This document shows, in pieces, positions 45,301 to 57,140 of a stretch of 64,000 nt of DNA. The notes beneath the pieces are model-generated. The model was not told the DNA's origin, did not search any database, and saw nothing but the letters and a program-made list of their open reading frames with translations. Numbering within the stretch: position 1 is the first letter of the stretch; each line of letters begins with the position of its first letter. A program made the position numbers and the translations under genes. The DNA comes from Capitulum mitella (taxonomy: Eukaryota; Arthropoda; Thecostraca; Pollicipedomorpha; Pollicipedidae): assembly GCA_030062745.1 (NCBI GenBank), contig CP099846.1:29471201-29535200 (forward strand), read 5' to 3'.

Positions 45301-48300
45301 ATGCTTAAGTATTTGAATGCCCTTGACCCGGCAGCCCGGCATGCACCTGGAACTGACACCACCACGTTCAGGACCATGTAAGAGCACATAATTACCACCA
45401 TAGCGTATTCTGTCCTGACACCGCACGGCTCCTGCACTCTTACCCACCACCATTCAACATCCACTCACCACTCAAAGTTGGTGACGAACTGGTAGTTGTT
45501 CTGACTGCAGATGAAGATCAGCTTGGAGAGCAGCTCATCCCGGTACGTGGTGCCCTCGGCGCGGTCCATGTGCACCATGAGCTTCTTCACGATCTCCATC
45601 AGATTCTTCTTGGACACCATGCCGTAGAGGAGGTCGAGCGCACGCAGTCGGATCGACTCGTCCTTGTCGTCCAGACACTGCATGATCAGGTCCTTGTGTA
45701 CCGTCACCGACTTGGGGTGGCTCTGCAGGATCTTGCCCATGGCCAGCAGGCCCAAGTACTTCAGGTTCTGGTCAGAATCCTCGATCAGGATGCGCAGCTT
45801 CTGCACGCACAGCTGGATCGAGGCGTTGTGGCTGGGCATGCCGGAAGAGATGGAGATGAGTACTGCCGACAGAGCGGGCGTGTGGCGCCGGTCAGAGGGT
45901 GTCGCCAGACCACAGATCCAGCTCACGCCGACAACCTCGCACTGTGACGTGCTGGCCCGATCTCACATCACGGCTCACGAGCAGAGACTGAGGGGCCGCG
46001 TCGCGTTCACGTCAAGCCCCCTTCCCTTCCCCTCATCACCGCTTCAGGAGGAAGAAACCTAGCCAAAACGACACCTGCGATGGACTGCGACTGTTCATCA
46101 TCACTCGAGGTGCCTGACCACTCGTCATGCGCCGAGCGGGCAGAACGCGCACCGCACTTCTCAACCCAGCGCCCCTAACACGAGGGAGCCACAGTGCGGC
46201 CGCGGCACAGAGAAGGCCGTCCTCTCCGGCAGACTTGGGAGCGCGACTGCCGGCGCCGGCACGCACCTGCGATCACCGTGTTGATGCACTCGTACAGCAG
46301 GGACATGGCCGACGTGCTGCAACACAAGCGGCGCCGTATCAGCGGCGGTCTGTCGCCGTCAGGTACGTCGCCAATCCCAACCCAGTGATCCAGGCGATCG
46401 GACATAGACGTCCATGATAAAAGAGATCCGAAAACGGCGAGCAGAGCCACCGCTGGCCGACGCGCTTCGGCAACGTCCGACTAAGCGTATCCCGATATCT
46501 TCCCGGTTCCGCCAAGTGTCTGTTCAACGGCAACCCAGAGCACAGACGACACAGGCCGATACCGGCCCATAACACTGGCGCACAACGCAAAGTCGCCGTC
46601 TATCTTATGCATCAAAGGGCACAGGCTAGTGCCAGGCCTATCGGTATGCAACGCTGTTGCGAGGCGCGAATGCGCAACTCGGCACCAGACCAACGCACTG
46701 GTGCACAACGTTGTCCCACACCTCTCCGGTCAGTCGCCACCACTGCTCTGAACTGACTGCGTGTCGCAGTCGCCGGCCTCACCTGTGTATCAGGTTGGTG
46801 AGTGGCTCGATCAGCTTCTTGCCGAGCCGCGGCTCCAGCGTAGTGAGGGCGCCAAACTGGGGACCGAGGAGACCCGGGTCAGAGCGGACCGGTCCGCGTC
46901 AAACGGGGCCACCCTCGAGTGAGGCGCCATCACACCAGACCGCGTCAGGAGGTCGGGCCCTCGGACCGACCTCGTCCGGCAGGCGTCCGGCCGCTCAGTC
47001 CCGCGGCTGACTGGTCCGATCGGACCGGACCAAAACGGACCGGGTCAGACCAGGCCGAAGAGCTCCAGCCGCTCCGACAACACAGCCACGGCGGGGCCCG
47101 TTTGGAGGTCGGCTGGCAGACAATCCCGGCCGTTTATAGCTCCCTCCCGGCCGACCTCGGCTGCGCTCAGCGTCGGTGTTCGGAGTTCAGCATGACCCAC
47201 ACGCCAGGGTGGCAATGAAGCGTGGCAATAAGACAAGCGCAGATAAACGAAGAAGGAAAGTGAGAGCAAATGAGGACATCCAGGTATGTAATGGTGGACA
47301 TCCGACGCTCTTACCAGCTTGATGATCTTGATGAGCATCCAGTTGTTGGTGGAGGAGGTCATCAGCTTAAAGAAGACGGGCGCCAGACCCAGGTAGTTCT
47401 GCGGGTTTTTCCTCGCCAGCTCGCAGATCACGTTGACGGCTGCGCTCTGCACGCCTGCACAACAGAACAACCAGACCACACGTGTGTCACGGATCGGACA
47501 CCAGCAGCCGCCTGAAATGCTGCTGCTGACCGCTCAGCGTCCGCGCGTGATGACGATCCCCGACCCATCGCCGACAGGGTCAGACCCACGGCACAACCGG
47601 ACAGACAAACATATTACTCGACAGCTGGCTACAGCAAAACAAGGAGCTTTCCAAAGCTTGCAAATCAAATTACGCCTAACAGATAGCAAGAAGCCGCCGA
47701 GGTTTGCAATGTCGGCCAAGTGAAACAGCGGCTCGGGGACTGCCGGACGCAAGCTGTCCGCCTGTACCCGGGTCGGGGTCGTCCAGCTTGTCCTTCAGTC
47801 GGGGGAACGCCGGCCGCAGAGCCTCCGGAAACTTCAGGAAGATCTTGTACATCAGCAGCACGGCCTTCTTGCGCAGGTACGGCTTCGTAGAAGAGAGCTG
47901 CCCGACAACGGTCGCAGCTGTCAGACTGAACCGACAATGGCCCGGTCCTGAGTGTACGGTGGGCGGAAAACGAGCCACATGCCACGCGATCAACGGCCCA
48001 CTGTATCGTAGCCAAAGGTGAAACAAAGGACGGCAAAACCAATGAACTTAATGTTCAACGCTTGTACATTTTACCCCTACAGACACTTAAAATCGGTTGG
48101 TAAAATAACCGGCAATGTACTATCTAAATGCAAATGACAGATGGCGAAAACAAACTTGTACACGGATACAATGCTTCCGAAAAAATGAGGGCACTCAGTA
48201 GGTTAAAGTGGCATAAGGTGTGGCAGCTACCATTCTGAGCCCCTCACACCTCCCCCCCCCTCTTTGGATGGCGGCGCACCAGCGTCATGACGTCATTGGC

Positions 48301-51300
48301 CAGGTCGCGGGCCAGGTCGGTTGAGATGAAGCACGAGAGGCTGGTGAGCGCCACCGCAGAGTCGTACTGCGTCTGACTGTTCAGGTCCTTCCTGATCATG
48401 TTCGTGGTAAGCATCAGCACCTGGGGACGGTCAAACGTCAGCCGGGAAGCCGCACGTGGCAGAGGAACGCGCCACGTGATAACGCGTACGCACCGAATGG
48501 ATTTGCGCTGTCATTTGACTGCCGACAGGTCCACGCCCTCCAGCCAACGTGGCACCAAGATTTGCATCACTTTTCATCAGCAGTCCTCCGTTCGCAACGC
48601 CGCAAGGCTTCGCATACCAGCGCGGGAACGTACGACATTTGTCTGCATCATCCATTCATTGGCAAATGACGGCCGCGAACAGCCGCTTGTCACCGCCCCG
48701 TCCCGCCATCACAGCCGCCGGCCGGGTTCAGAACACACAGCCGCCTGTCACCGCCCCGTCCCGCCATCACAGCCGCCGGCCGGGTTCAGAACAGACGGCC
48801 GCCTGTCACCGCCCCGTCCCGCCATCACAGCCGCCGGCCGGGTTCAGAACAGACGGCCGCCTGTCACCGCCCCGTCCCGCCATCACAGCCGCCGGCCGGG
48901 TTCAGAACAGGCGGCCGCCTGTCACCGCCCCGTCCCGCCATCACAGCCGCCCGCCGGGTTCAAAACAGACAGCCGCCGGCGTGCTATGACGGACAGCAGG
49001 CAGGCTCGCCGCAGCTGTGCGGGGCCGCCCCGCCGGCCCGCCCCAGGCCGGCACGGACCGCAGGACCACAAGGACAGCTGACCTTTACCCCAAGCCGCGG
49101 CCCGGTCGGGCCGACCGTGGCAGGCCGGTGGCCGGTGCGGACTGACTGTGACCGGCTGGGACGTGTCTGGGCTGACCGTGACCGACAGGGACCGGGTTTG
49201 GCCTGACCGTGGCCGACACAGCGAGGGTATACGCTGAACGTGACGGCCAGGGGCAGGTCTGGCTCGACCTAACCGATCGCGAGGGTCTGGGTCGACTGTG
49301 ACCGGCCGGGCGGGTCTGGGTTGACCGTGACGGCCAGGGGCGGTTCCGGGTCGCCTGTGACCGGCCGAAAAGGGGTCTGGGTCAATTGTGACCGGCACAG
49401 GGAGGATCTGGTTTGATCGTGACCGGCCGTGGGTCTGGGCTGAGCGTGGCTAACTGGAAGAGGGTCCTACCTCGGTGTCCGGATGAAAGGACTGCGATGC
49501 AGCCAGGTAGCCGACCCGCTTGTACGTGAACTTGGGCGAGCTCATCACCTCCACGATGTTGAAACTGGCCCAGCTGATGTCGTAGCCCAGCATCTGGATC
49601 TGCGCGGCGGGGGATCGTCGTTAGCAGCAGATCCTCGTCACAGTCCACTCCTCGCAAGGACAAACACCGACCGCTGCCGGGGGTCGGGTTCACAACAGCC
49701 AACAAGGACGCCTTCAAATCACCGCAGCATCAACCATCGTGATCGCTGCGCGAAGTGCAAACAGCCAAACCCAGTGTCGAGTTACAGAGTCAAGGCACAC
49801 AGAACGGTGCCGAACAGCCGCTGGCACACTCACGTAGGTCAGCTTCTGGACGGCATTCACTTTGACGGCGATATTGTCCTGTCGCAGCTCCTGTTTGATC
49901 TCCTCAATACACTGCGCGATGTACTTGGCCTGTGGGTGAAGGTACCGTACTAAAACCAAACGGTCTGTTGCAGATGCCAATCAAATGCCTTTAAAAAAGT
50001 CAAAACCTTTTGCAGTTTACCAGAAGTAAGCAAATTAGCTTTTGCCGACGTTCCGTACAGGTGGAGGATCGAGGATTGTTGGAAAAAATCGCACTTGGCA
50101 TACAGCTGCACACAGTGAACACAAAGCACAAAATTCATCATATTGTGACATGCACACAGTGAACACAAAGGACAAAATTCATCATACTGTGACATAGTGC
50201 ACTTGCCTGTAGGATAAATGGGTTTCACAACATAAATGTTGAGCTGTGAGCAAGCATATGGTAAATAATGAACATGTATATCGCACAGCGAACGCAATGT
50301 TATGATTTATGAAAAAAGGAAATCGGCATAGTGGACGACATTGAAAAAGGACAGTTTCTTGCACAGCTGGTGCAAAATGATTTTTTAGTAAACGATAGTG
50401 CCGACGTAACGCATCGTTGCAGCAGCAAAATAACCGTATTTTAAAGAGCATGCCGACTCTTTAACCGCTCCATGGCCTCCGGAAGTGCGTCAATCGGTCC
50501 CCGACACCACGCAGACGGGCGCCAACCAGTGTCGGACACGTCACCAAATCTCCGGGGCGACTCATTAAGGGGCCCAAACGGAGGGGCTCCGTTAGGAGGG
50601 CCAGCAGACCCGGGGGGGGGGGACAAACCGGGATAAAACAAGAGGGTCGAAGTTAAGGGGTCACCAGACCCTGGGGTGCGTGACCCGCTCAAAACCACGG
50701 GAGCTCCGTTCGGGGGTCACAGGGCCCACGGGGAAGGGAGCGGGCGCAGACCGAGACAAAACCATTGGGGCTTTGTCAGGGGTCACCAGACCCGTGGCGG
50801 CGCAGACCGAGACAAAGCCAGACGGCCCTTGACGGTGGGTCACCGGACCCATGGGGCCGACGACAGAGACAAAACCAGAAGGGGGTTTGTAAGTGGGTCA
50901 CGGGAACCATGGCGGCGCAGACCGAGACCAAACCAGAAGGGGCTTTGCTGTTGTGTCACCGGACCCACGGGGGAGCCTACCGGGACAAAACCAGAGGAGC
51001 TCTGCTTTTAAAGATCAAATGGCGGGGCGGTCGCAGGCCGGACTCGGACCGGACTCCGCTGGACGCGTGGTCGGGCCCCGGCGAGCTACACCACTGGACC
51101 CCGACCCTCGAGCACGTGCCGGGCCTCCCAGGGCGACTCGCGGCCGCCGTCTTCCGTCCGGCGCTGTTATGACAGCACAGCAGGGGCGCGGTAACGTAAA
51201 CAGGGCGCCGGAGTCCGCCGCCGGCCGCTCGCCGGCATTATCACACGGCCAACAAACGCGCGGCAGCAGCGGATAACGCATTTTATGGCGGAGAACCCGC

Positions 51301-51585
51301 TGCAGATACCGCCTGTATTATTGCCCGTGAGTGGGAGCCGATCCTCCCCCCCCCCCCCACCTTGATCCGGCCAGCTCCAGCACTGAGACCGCCGGCAGCG
51401 CCGCTGAACGCACCAGCGTCGTGACTGACACACCGACAGCGTCGCCGGTGCCATCGGGGTCTGCGCGCGGCGGGCGCACGCACCTCATTGTCCTTGTTGT
51501 TGCGGATGCCCCGCACCAGGTCGGTGAGATTTTTGTCGAACAGCCGCTCCAGGTTGCCCCGGATGTTCCGCAGGGCCACGTCCAT
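31597..51585 (-). CDS. AP3D1: AP-3 complex subunit delta, complete gene in 24 exons
   Basis: Large subunit of the AP-3 adaptor, which sorts cargo from endosomes to lysosomes and lysosome-related organelles (pigment granules in flies, where the gene is garnet). Exons, 5' to 3': 51585-51484, 49929-49834, 49599-49471, 48420-48280, 47897-47768, 47454-47315, 46856-46783, 46316-46267, 45862-45469, 44959-44770, 44430-44167, 43463-43266, 42912-42727, 42236-42080, 41827-41738, 41405-41246, 40849-40618, 39957-39754, 39354-39214, 38950-38816, 38425-38312, 37912-37748, 34108-33989, 31689-31597. All introns are GT/AG, every junction is in phase, and the sum is 3,705 nt (1,234 residues plus TAA), close to vertebrate and fly lengths. 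No break is seen, so it is very probably functional. Confidence 0.97.
32618..33885. mobile_element. 1,268-bp piggyBac-type non-autonomous element
   Basis: Flanked on both sides by TTAA (32614-32617 and 33886-33889). The termini are CCCTATTCC at left and the inverted GGGGATAGGG at right, so they match over CCCTAT and part of the next bases. TTAA targets with CCCT-type ends are diagnostic of piggyBac elements. Just inside each end is a G-run/C-run hairpin around GAATCCG. No transposase open frame. It sits in the last intron of AP3D1. Its interior is related to the repeats at 59.5-61.3 and 63.1-64.0 kb. Confidence 0.8.
33233..33338 (+). repeat. 53-bp tandem duplication containing DR1 motifs
   Basis: Two copies of CATTCCAAG ... 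GGTCAAAGGTCACA spaced 53 bp apart inside the piggyBac-type element. Each contains AGGTCAAAGGTCA (33269-33281 and 33322-33334), a perfect DR1 nuclear-receptor half-site pair. Confidence 0.85.
34863..36303. mobile_element. Possible element bounded by TTCGAA-rich ends
   Basis: The left block (about 34863-34940) and right block (about 36225-36303) are rich in ATTCGAAT and AATTCGGAT motifs in opposite orientation, as in some hAT-type ends. I could not define a clean target duplication. Lies in AP3D1 intron 22, with no open frame of known function. Confidence 0.3.
39754..43463 (-). CDS. AP3D1: AP3D1 exons 12-18: delta-specific segment and lysine-rich hinge
   Basis: Exon 12 ends with GELNPVAPKAQRK and exon 13 begins VPVPEGLQLDQWINEP, the hallmark start of the delta-specific region. 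Exon 14 has REARAHEQAHNPHYLKG and VQQLDLNVPLRIG. Exons 15-18 carry basic runs (KKNKKKRSKKK, DRHKKKKKEKDDKKRKHKKE, KKSKKSKK) alternating with acidic or Ser-rich parts, and the conserved DINLDEPLAPDEVLP spans the exon 16/17 junction. Hinges of this kind are flexible and highly charged in all delta adaptins. The exon 17 acceptor is preceded by a long C-run acting as polypyrimidine tract. Confidence 0.95.
44167..51585 (-). CDS. AP3D1: AP3D1 exons 1-11: N-terminal adaptin (HEAT-repeat) trunk
   Basis: Residues 1 to about 570. It opens MDVALRNIRGNLERLFDKNL, and the next motifs follow family order: LVRGIRN, AKYIAQCIEEIKQEL, MLGYDISWASFNIVEVM, LARDLANDVMTL, KPYLRKKAVLLMYKIFLKFP, LMTSSTNNWMLIKIIKL, MSLLYECINTVIA, KLRILIEDSDQNLKYLGLLA, DDKDESIRLRALDLLYGMVS and VLYAAAWICGEFSEY. 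This is the solenoid that packs against the sigma3 subunit in the AP-3 heterotetramer. The initiator ATG at 51585 sits in a GCC-rich context, and intron 1 (1.55 kb) contains a minisatellite. Exon 9 (394 nt) is the longest and most conserved. Confidence 0.97.
44960..45320 (-). repeat. 27-35-bp minisatellite derived from the 5' end of AP3D1 exon 10
   Basis: On the plus strand the unit is CACCAGCACGCTCAGRTACC followed by TGG and a few G/A bases. The first copy is the exon itself (codons for YLSVLV plus the splice acceptor). About nine further diverged copies run to the right, into intron 9. Confidence 0.85.
48672..48975 (+). repeat. 58-bp minisatellite in AP3D1 intron 3
   Basis: Five nearly identical 58-bp units (CACCGCCCCGTCCCGCCATC at 48691, 48749, 48807, 48865 and 48923). 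Fifty-eight is not a multiple of three, so the long open frames crossing it cycle through frames and are not genes. Confidence 0.95.
50655..51000 (+). repeat. 58-62-bp minisatellite in AP3D1 intron 1
   Basis: Six diverged units, each with GGGTCAC ... CCCAYGG ... CGAGACAAAACCAGAAGGG, starting near 50658, 50716, 50780, 50838, 50897 and 50954. It lies about 0.5 kb downstream of exon 1 within the transcription unit. Confidence 0.85.
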
Positions 51586-54500
51586 TGCGGCGGCGGCGAC
51601 GGCGGCGGCAGCGGGCCCTCAGCTCAGCCCAGCCGGCGCCCAGCGCTCTCCTGGGGGACGAGGCCAACCATCAGTTCAGGCCATGCAAGTTAGGTCTACC
51701 CAGGTCACCTCCAGATAAGGTCAGGTCGGGCGGCACGCAGTGTTCTCCTTATGAGACAGATGGCCGATCGGGTCGCGACGCATATTGGGTCCGGCCCGAC
51801 GGGGTGCCACTGCCAAGTCATTTGGCTGTCATGCTACAGGTCTCTCAGTGGTAAGGCCAACGCATGGATCAAATCAGGTCGTCAGTTCAGGCCAGGCCAG
51901 GCCAGGCCAGGTCATGTCAAGTCAGACCAGGTAAAGTGGACTCCGAATTTCGTGGCGGGGAGCGGCGTTTGACCTTGGACACGGTCACGCGGACGACGTC
52001 ACAGCCAATGTTGGGCCCATGATCACTACCGTGTGAAAGCAGACACCTGGGCGTCACTCTGACGTGCTCGAAACGCGAAACAAAACCACCAGCTGTGCAC
52101 GCATGCTGGCTTGGACTCATATAGTTCTGACAACACGATGTCGGAATGTTTTTTATTCAACCTTTCGTATACAGAATTTAAGATGCTAATATTCTGATCC
52201 GACAACTGGAAGAATTGGCGCGACTTCGCCGAAAGATCCTCCCTTTCGGTGCGGTCGCTATAAAAACGACGCGGCGTGCACGACGTGCGGACTACACGGG
52301 GAGCTCACACTCCGGCGGTAAAACAGAGGGATCAGGGGAACGTCTTATATCGCCGCGCCCGAATGCTGCTGAAAACCAAGAGATAACGCCAAACTTGAAG
52401 CAAGACATTCGGAAATGGACAAGCTTCCGCAGTATATAAGGAGGCTTTTGCAACAGGACATGGTCTCACTGGTCACAAGTAAAATGCTTATTTTAGACCA
52501 CAAAATCATGCGGCCGAATACAGCAGTTCAGCGCAAAAAAAAACGCCGTATTTACCACACCAGTGCTGTTACCGGTCCTAATCGCATGTCGGAGACGTCA
52601 GGTGACTTAAGAACTGCAATCTTGCAATATCTACCTACACCTCTGCAGCTTGCATGAACCAGGTCTGCAACTAAGGGAGTCCTGCAACGGGCGGCAACAA
52701 GGGTTCGCCAGCACAGGTATACGGTACCCGGCGGCGCCAGCGGCACCCAGGCGAATCGAATTACTCACGGCCGATTTGGTCGCGGCTATTCTCACGTGGT
52801 CGATCAGACAGCGGAAAATAACTACGACGGCGAAAATGCAAGGTCAATGACACAGATCCAGAGAATCAGTATGGATAGAAACAAAAGCTCAACAGGAGGC
52901 AAATATGACCACGAGGAAAACGCCCCAACAAAATTTAAGAACTTTAATGTGGAACCGAGAAGACTGAAGGAGCGAGAGAATGATTAAGATTAAGGCCATC
53001 ACCATCTCATACACTTTCCCGACCCCGCCTTGCCACCGACCTCTTGATAAGACGAACATAATGCCAACGATGTGATGTAACTGGTGACAGTCACTTCGAA
53101 CACACCTCTCAACAGGCACGCCGTGTCAGGTTCGCAGGCCCCCGACCACGCGGCCGGCGCGGGGTCCGCACAGCTCGCCGGCGGCGGGACGGTCAGAACC
53201 GGGCGCCGCTGGGGATGGGCAGGGGCGCCGTCAGCCGATACTGGCGGTCGCTCTGTCAACGTCCCGACAGAGGCCGCGGCGACGACAGATGGCACGGCCG
53301 GGAACGACGCCCATGTCCCGCGTGAACAGCGCCTCCGCCGCGCGCGAACCACAGCCGGCGGAAATGGGGAGGTCAGAGACAGCTGGGCAGTTTGGATGGC
53401 TAAGCTTTGGGATGTTTGTAGAAGTGGTAATCTGACCAAGCTGGCCAATGCATCAAAAAGAATGCTCCATCTAGCCGGACCTTCAAAAACAGATTTGATC
53501 GGTCAAAAAATAGAAATGGAAATAAAAAATGTTGCTGAAACATTTTCATCGAGTTTTTGACAAAATGTTCATTTCAACACTCATTTTCCCAGAAGCATCA
53601 AAAATGTACTTCATAAATGCAATGGATCAAGAGTTTTATCCTGTTGCCACCCAATGAAAATAAAACAACACAGCTTTCTCCTTTCATTCCTTGGCCTGAG
53701 CCTGCTCGTGTTCTTAAGTAGCAAACACTTCAATATGATGCAATACAAGTTACTGTGTAGAAAATAGCTCAAAAACCACCTGAGGACAGTTCTGCAGCAA
53801 CATGCATATTAGAAATCAGTTTTCTGCAACCATTAGCTGTAGCATCACAATCTCAATCCAAAATATGCATTTAAGGAGCAATATTTCCTTAACTGACAGA
53901 AATGCTGCTGAAAGTGTGTTGCTAATGTACATCAACATTTCCTCAGAAGGCCAGATATATTATCAATCTACACAATACACATAAAAAACTTTCTCTTTTT
54001 CAGCATTATCAACTAACCGAATTTTGGTGAAAAATTAGAAAAGGCAGTAAATATCCCATAGAAAACACAATGCATGCTCATACAACATATCCTTTGGATA
54101 TCCCATCAAAATCTGGCATTACAAATTTGGCAACATCTGTGGATATGCATTTGGAATTTGATGCATGTTTCAAGAAAAATCATATGCAAATTTTCAGAAT
54201 CTAGGATGAGAACAAACAAAGCAATCAAGTATGCCTATGCCATCACCCCCCCCCCCCCAAGTTCCATTTGAATTTTTAAACTGATGAACTGAGCTAATCT
54301 GACTAATGTTTTTGTTTTTTTTCCTTTTTGTTTCTTCTTCATTTTTCTTTACTAGCTTTAACAGTTTCAAGGCATTTCTTCCTTAAATTGCAGTCAGCCA
54401 TTTATATGAAATTATGCCTATAGTTTCATACAAATGGCTGAGTTTAACTGCTAAAAGATGGGATGTAAAATGGCTTCCTGCCATACTGGTCCCAATGGAC

Positions 54501-54866
54501 TTGTAAAATATACTTTATATCCAATAGTTTTACAGGCCAAACTGCATTATGAGTTGCCACCTTTTTAATATAACATACCTATAACACATACAGGACATCT
54601 AAGGCTCATCATAAGCCTGTGTGCTCCTGTTCCATGCATTTTCTTAGAATGCTTCATAGCTTTAGTATTTTTGCTATCTTGACTTCAATCTCATTTAGTA
54701 CTTCCTGTTTGCCCAGTGTTTATCCAGTCTTGATCTCAAGGGTCAGACCATTGGTGCTGAGAAAACATGACTAGAGAGACTATTCCAAGTAGTGATGAGT
54801 CTTTGTGAGAAACATAACTGTCTTGACTGCTTGTTTGTCTGTGGTTTGTGCAGTTTAAGAGGGGTG
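51586..54866. other. Region upstream of AP3D1
   Basis: The first few hundred bases are GC- and CpG-rich with GGC-repeat tracts near the start codon, suitable for a broad TATA-less promoter of AP3D1. Beyond about 53.5 kb the DNA turns AT-rich and CpG-poor. No other gene recognised, including in the 158-codon open frame at 53084-53560. Confidence 0.4.
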
Positions 54867-55231
54867 TCATCTAGTATGATAGTGCTCAGGAGCTGTTGTG
54901 TGAGTCAGGAGATGTAAGTAGTCCACTTTGGGTTCTCCTGTCAGCAGTTGATATGCTTGGGTCATATCTCCTCTTGCTCCACTGTACACCATGCTTGGAG
55001 GATTCAGTTTATTCATTCTTCCTTTTTGCATGGTAAATATTCTCATGATGGCAGCCACTTTGTGGCCCTCCTTAACACCCATTCAACCTCATCTCGGTCC
55101 TCCCTGTACAATGGACCCCAAACACAGTTTCCATATTCCAATACTGGGCAAATCACGATCTTGCAAACAATGGGAAGACACTTCTCATCAAGGCCAACAA
55201 AGCAGGCAAAGATTCCTATGATACACACCAT
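54867..55231 (-). pseudogene. Remnant of a non-LTR retrotransposon reverse transcriptase (C-terminal end)
   Basis: Two overlapping minus-strand frames carry the tail typical of LINE reverse transcriptases. The upstream fragment has VLEYGNCVWGPLY, then EVEWVLRRATKWLP; after a frameshift the next has RGDMTQAYQLLTG. The family pattern P-x-LEYGNxVWGP ... RRATK ... RGDMIQxYKxLTG is clear. The rest of the element is missing or unrecognisable. Confidence 0.7.
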
Positions 55232-56640
55232 TTTCAGGTTATCAGTTTGTTAAGAAATGAACATTCTGAGCAAAACCAACATACCTGTTTGTGAAAAACA
55301 AGCTGTTTTAGCCTTTATCTTTGTTAGTCAACTTCATCTAATCAAAATCTGAAGGGTGATTTCCTTTTGATGCATGAGGCAGCTGTTAGAAAAATAACAA
55401 AAGAAAGGAAGGTAACAAGGAAATCCATTGACCAAGAAATGTGCAAAATATCTTCAAGACACAAATTTCAATTCATACTGGCATTTAAGTCCTTAAAAAA
55501 TGCAGCAAAACTTTCCCCGGATGCTCTATTTTAACTTTCAATCAATGAGTTAGGAAATGGCTTTAAGTGGTGTGTCAATAAACAAACAATTTTTCACACT
55601 TGCCAATTGCTAAAAAATCAGTGTGCCATTCCATCAGCATTCTACAGTTACATCTTTGTACCAATAAGTGTTGCTTAGCTCCAAGACACTTTGCATGACA
55701 TATTTCACAAAAAGCCTGTACAGCAATGGAGACAATGCAAATAACTGAGAGCTGACCAGCACTAAATGATCCTCCAAAAAGCCAACCACCATCTTTTACT
55801 AAAGTAGAGACCCTGCTAAGTATTACATTTAATGCATAAGACTTCTGCATAGATTCAATTGGACCTAACTGAAAAAAGGAATTATGAACTGTTTGCTACC
55901 AGTGATGATTTGTTCTGGGGATAATGAAAAACAACTGCAAACTGAACACAGTATTCTACAGTCATTTATCTTAATATCACTACAGACAAAATGTACTCAG
56001 TAATATGCATTACATTTTTAAGCTCCACTGCTGCCTTCAGGGTCTTGCTCATGCTGGGAGACATCAGGATGAAGAAACAGGATGTGGTTTGGATATGCAA
56101 AGACAGACAGAGAGTGAATGATGCATTGATAAGGAATTACAAAACAGAGAACAGAGGATAATGCATAACATAACCCACTGTACTTAACAAGATAACCTCA
56201 GTTTCACTGCCAGGAATCTGGGCTAAAGGTAAGTTTCTGCCCGACGAAATCGCAAACAACCCTTTGTATAATTGCCACCAATGTAAAGAATGTATCATCC
56301 TGTTTCTAACCGTACTTTCCACTACTTGATTTTCTAAACAATAACAACAAAATCGTAACGATAACGTACCACACAGTAATACCGTGCTGCAGTCGACTGG
56401 CGGGGAACAACATTATTCCGCAGCGGAAAATGTAGTGCCGCCAAGGTTAAGGTTATTGACATCAAGGACGTGTAGACCCTGCATGCATCTTCAAGCGATT
56501 AATGACGTCATATATAGGAAAATTCTATTCTGTTGCCACAAACTGAACTTGGAGGAACTGCTGAATTATTACCCCGTTATATTATTGTATTAGATAATTG
56601 TTGGGATGTCTGATATCAGTATTATTACATTATGACATTT
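55232..56640. other. Gene-free AT-rich stretch
   Basis: No gene, RNA or element recognised. CpG is nearly absent up to about 56,240 and becomes normal after it. Confidence 0.4.
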
Positions 56641-56642
56641 AA

Positions 56643-56990
56643 TACTCGTTAGATTAGGTTGCTAGGTTGGGTTGTGCTGGGCTAGGTTAGATCAGGTTAG
56701 GTTAGGTTAGGTTAGGTTAGGTTAGGTTAGGTTAGGTTAGGTTAGGTTACTATGTTAGGCTAGGGTAAATTTTTATTTATTGTTTTATTTCACTTCCTAA
56801 TATTTTCCAGTTATGTTCTGTGATTTTTTGTGCTGGGCTATGTTAGGTTAGGTTAGGTTAGGCCAGGCTAGGCTAGGTTAGGTTAGGTTAGGTTAGGTTT
56901 GGTTACTATGTTAGGCTAGGGTAAATTTTTATTTATTGTTTTATTTCACTTCCTAGTATTTTCCAGTTTTGTTCGGTGATTTTTTTTTCA
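56643..56990 (+). repeat. (TTAGG)n arrays in a 156-bp tandem duplication
   Basis: The TTAGG-type runs at about 56643-56750 and 56838-56904 are each followed by the same 85-bp AT-rich segment (ACTATGTTAGGCTAGGGTAA ... CCAGTT), spaced 156 bp apart. So an array plus its flank was duplicated in tandem. Confidence 0.9.
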
Positions 56991-57064
56991 GAGATTTTAT
57001 TTCACTGCTTTTTGTTTTTTTTGTATTTTTCAAATTGCAACTACGCTTTGCCATATTTGTAATA

Positions 57065-57140
57065 TTTTTACTTTTTTATTATTATTGTTTATTGTTATTA
57101 TTATTATTATTACTATTATTATTACTATTATTATTTTTAC
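57065..57140. repeat. (ATT)n microsatellite
   Basis: Imperfect TTA/ATT trinucleotide run; the leucine/phenylalanine-rich open frame across it is an artefact. Confidence 0.9.

Noticed and set aside
48398..49081. 227-codon frame with repeating peptide
   Set aside because: It crosses a 58-bp minisatellite in AP3D1 intron 3; the peptide repeats shift frame with each unit and do not resemble a protein family.
53084..53560. 158-codon plus-strand frame upstream of AP3D1
   Set aside because: First half is Ala/Gly-rich GC noise, second half is AT-rich with no recognisable motif or splice context.
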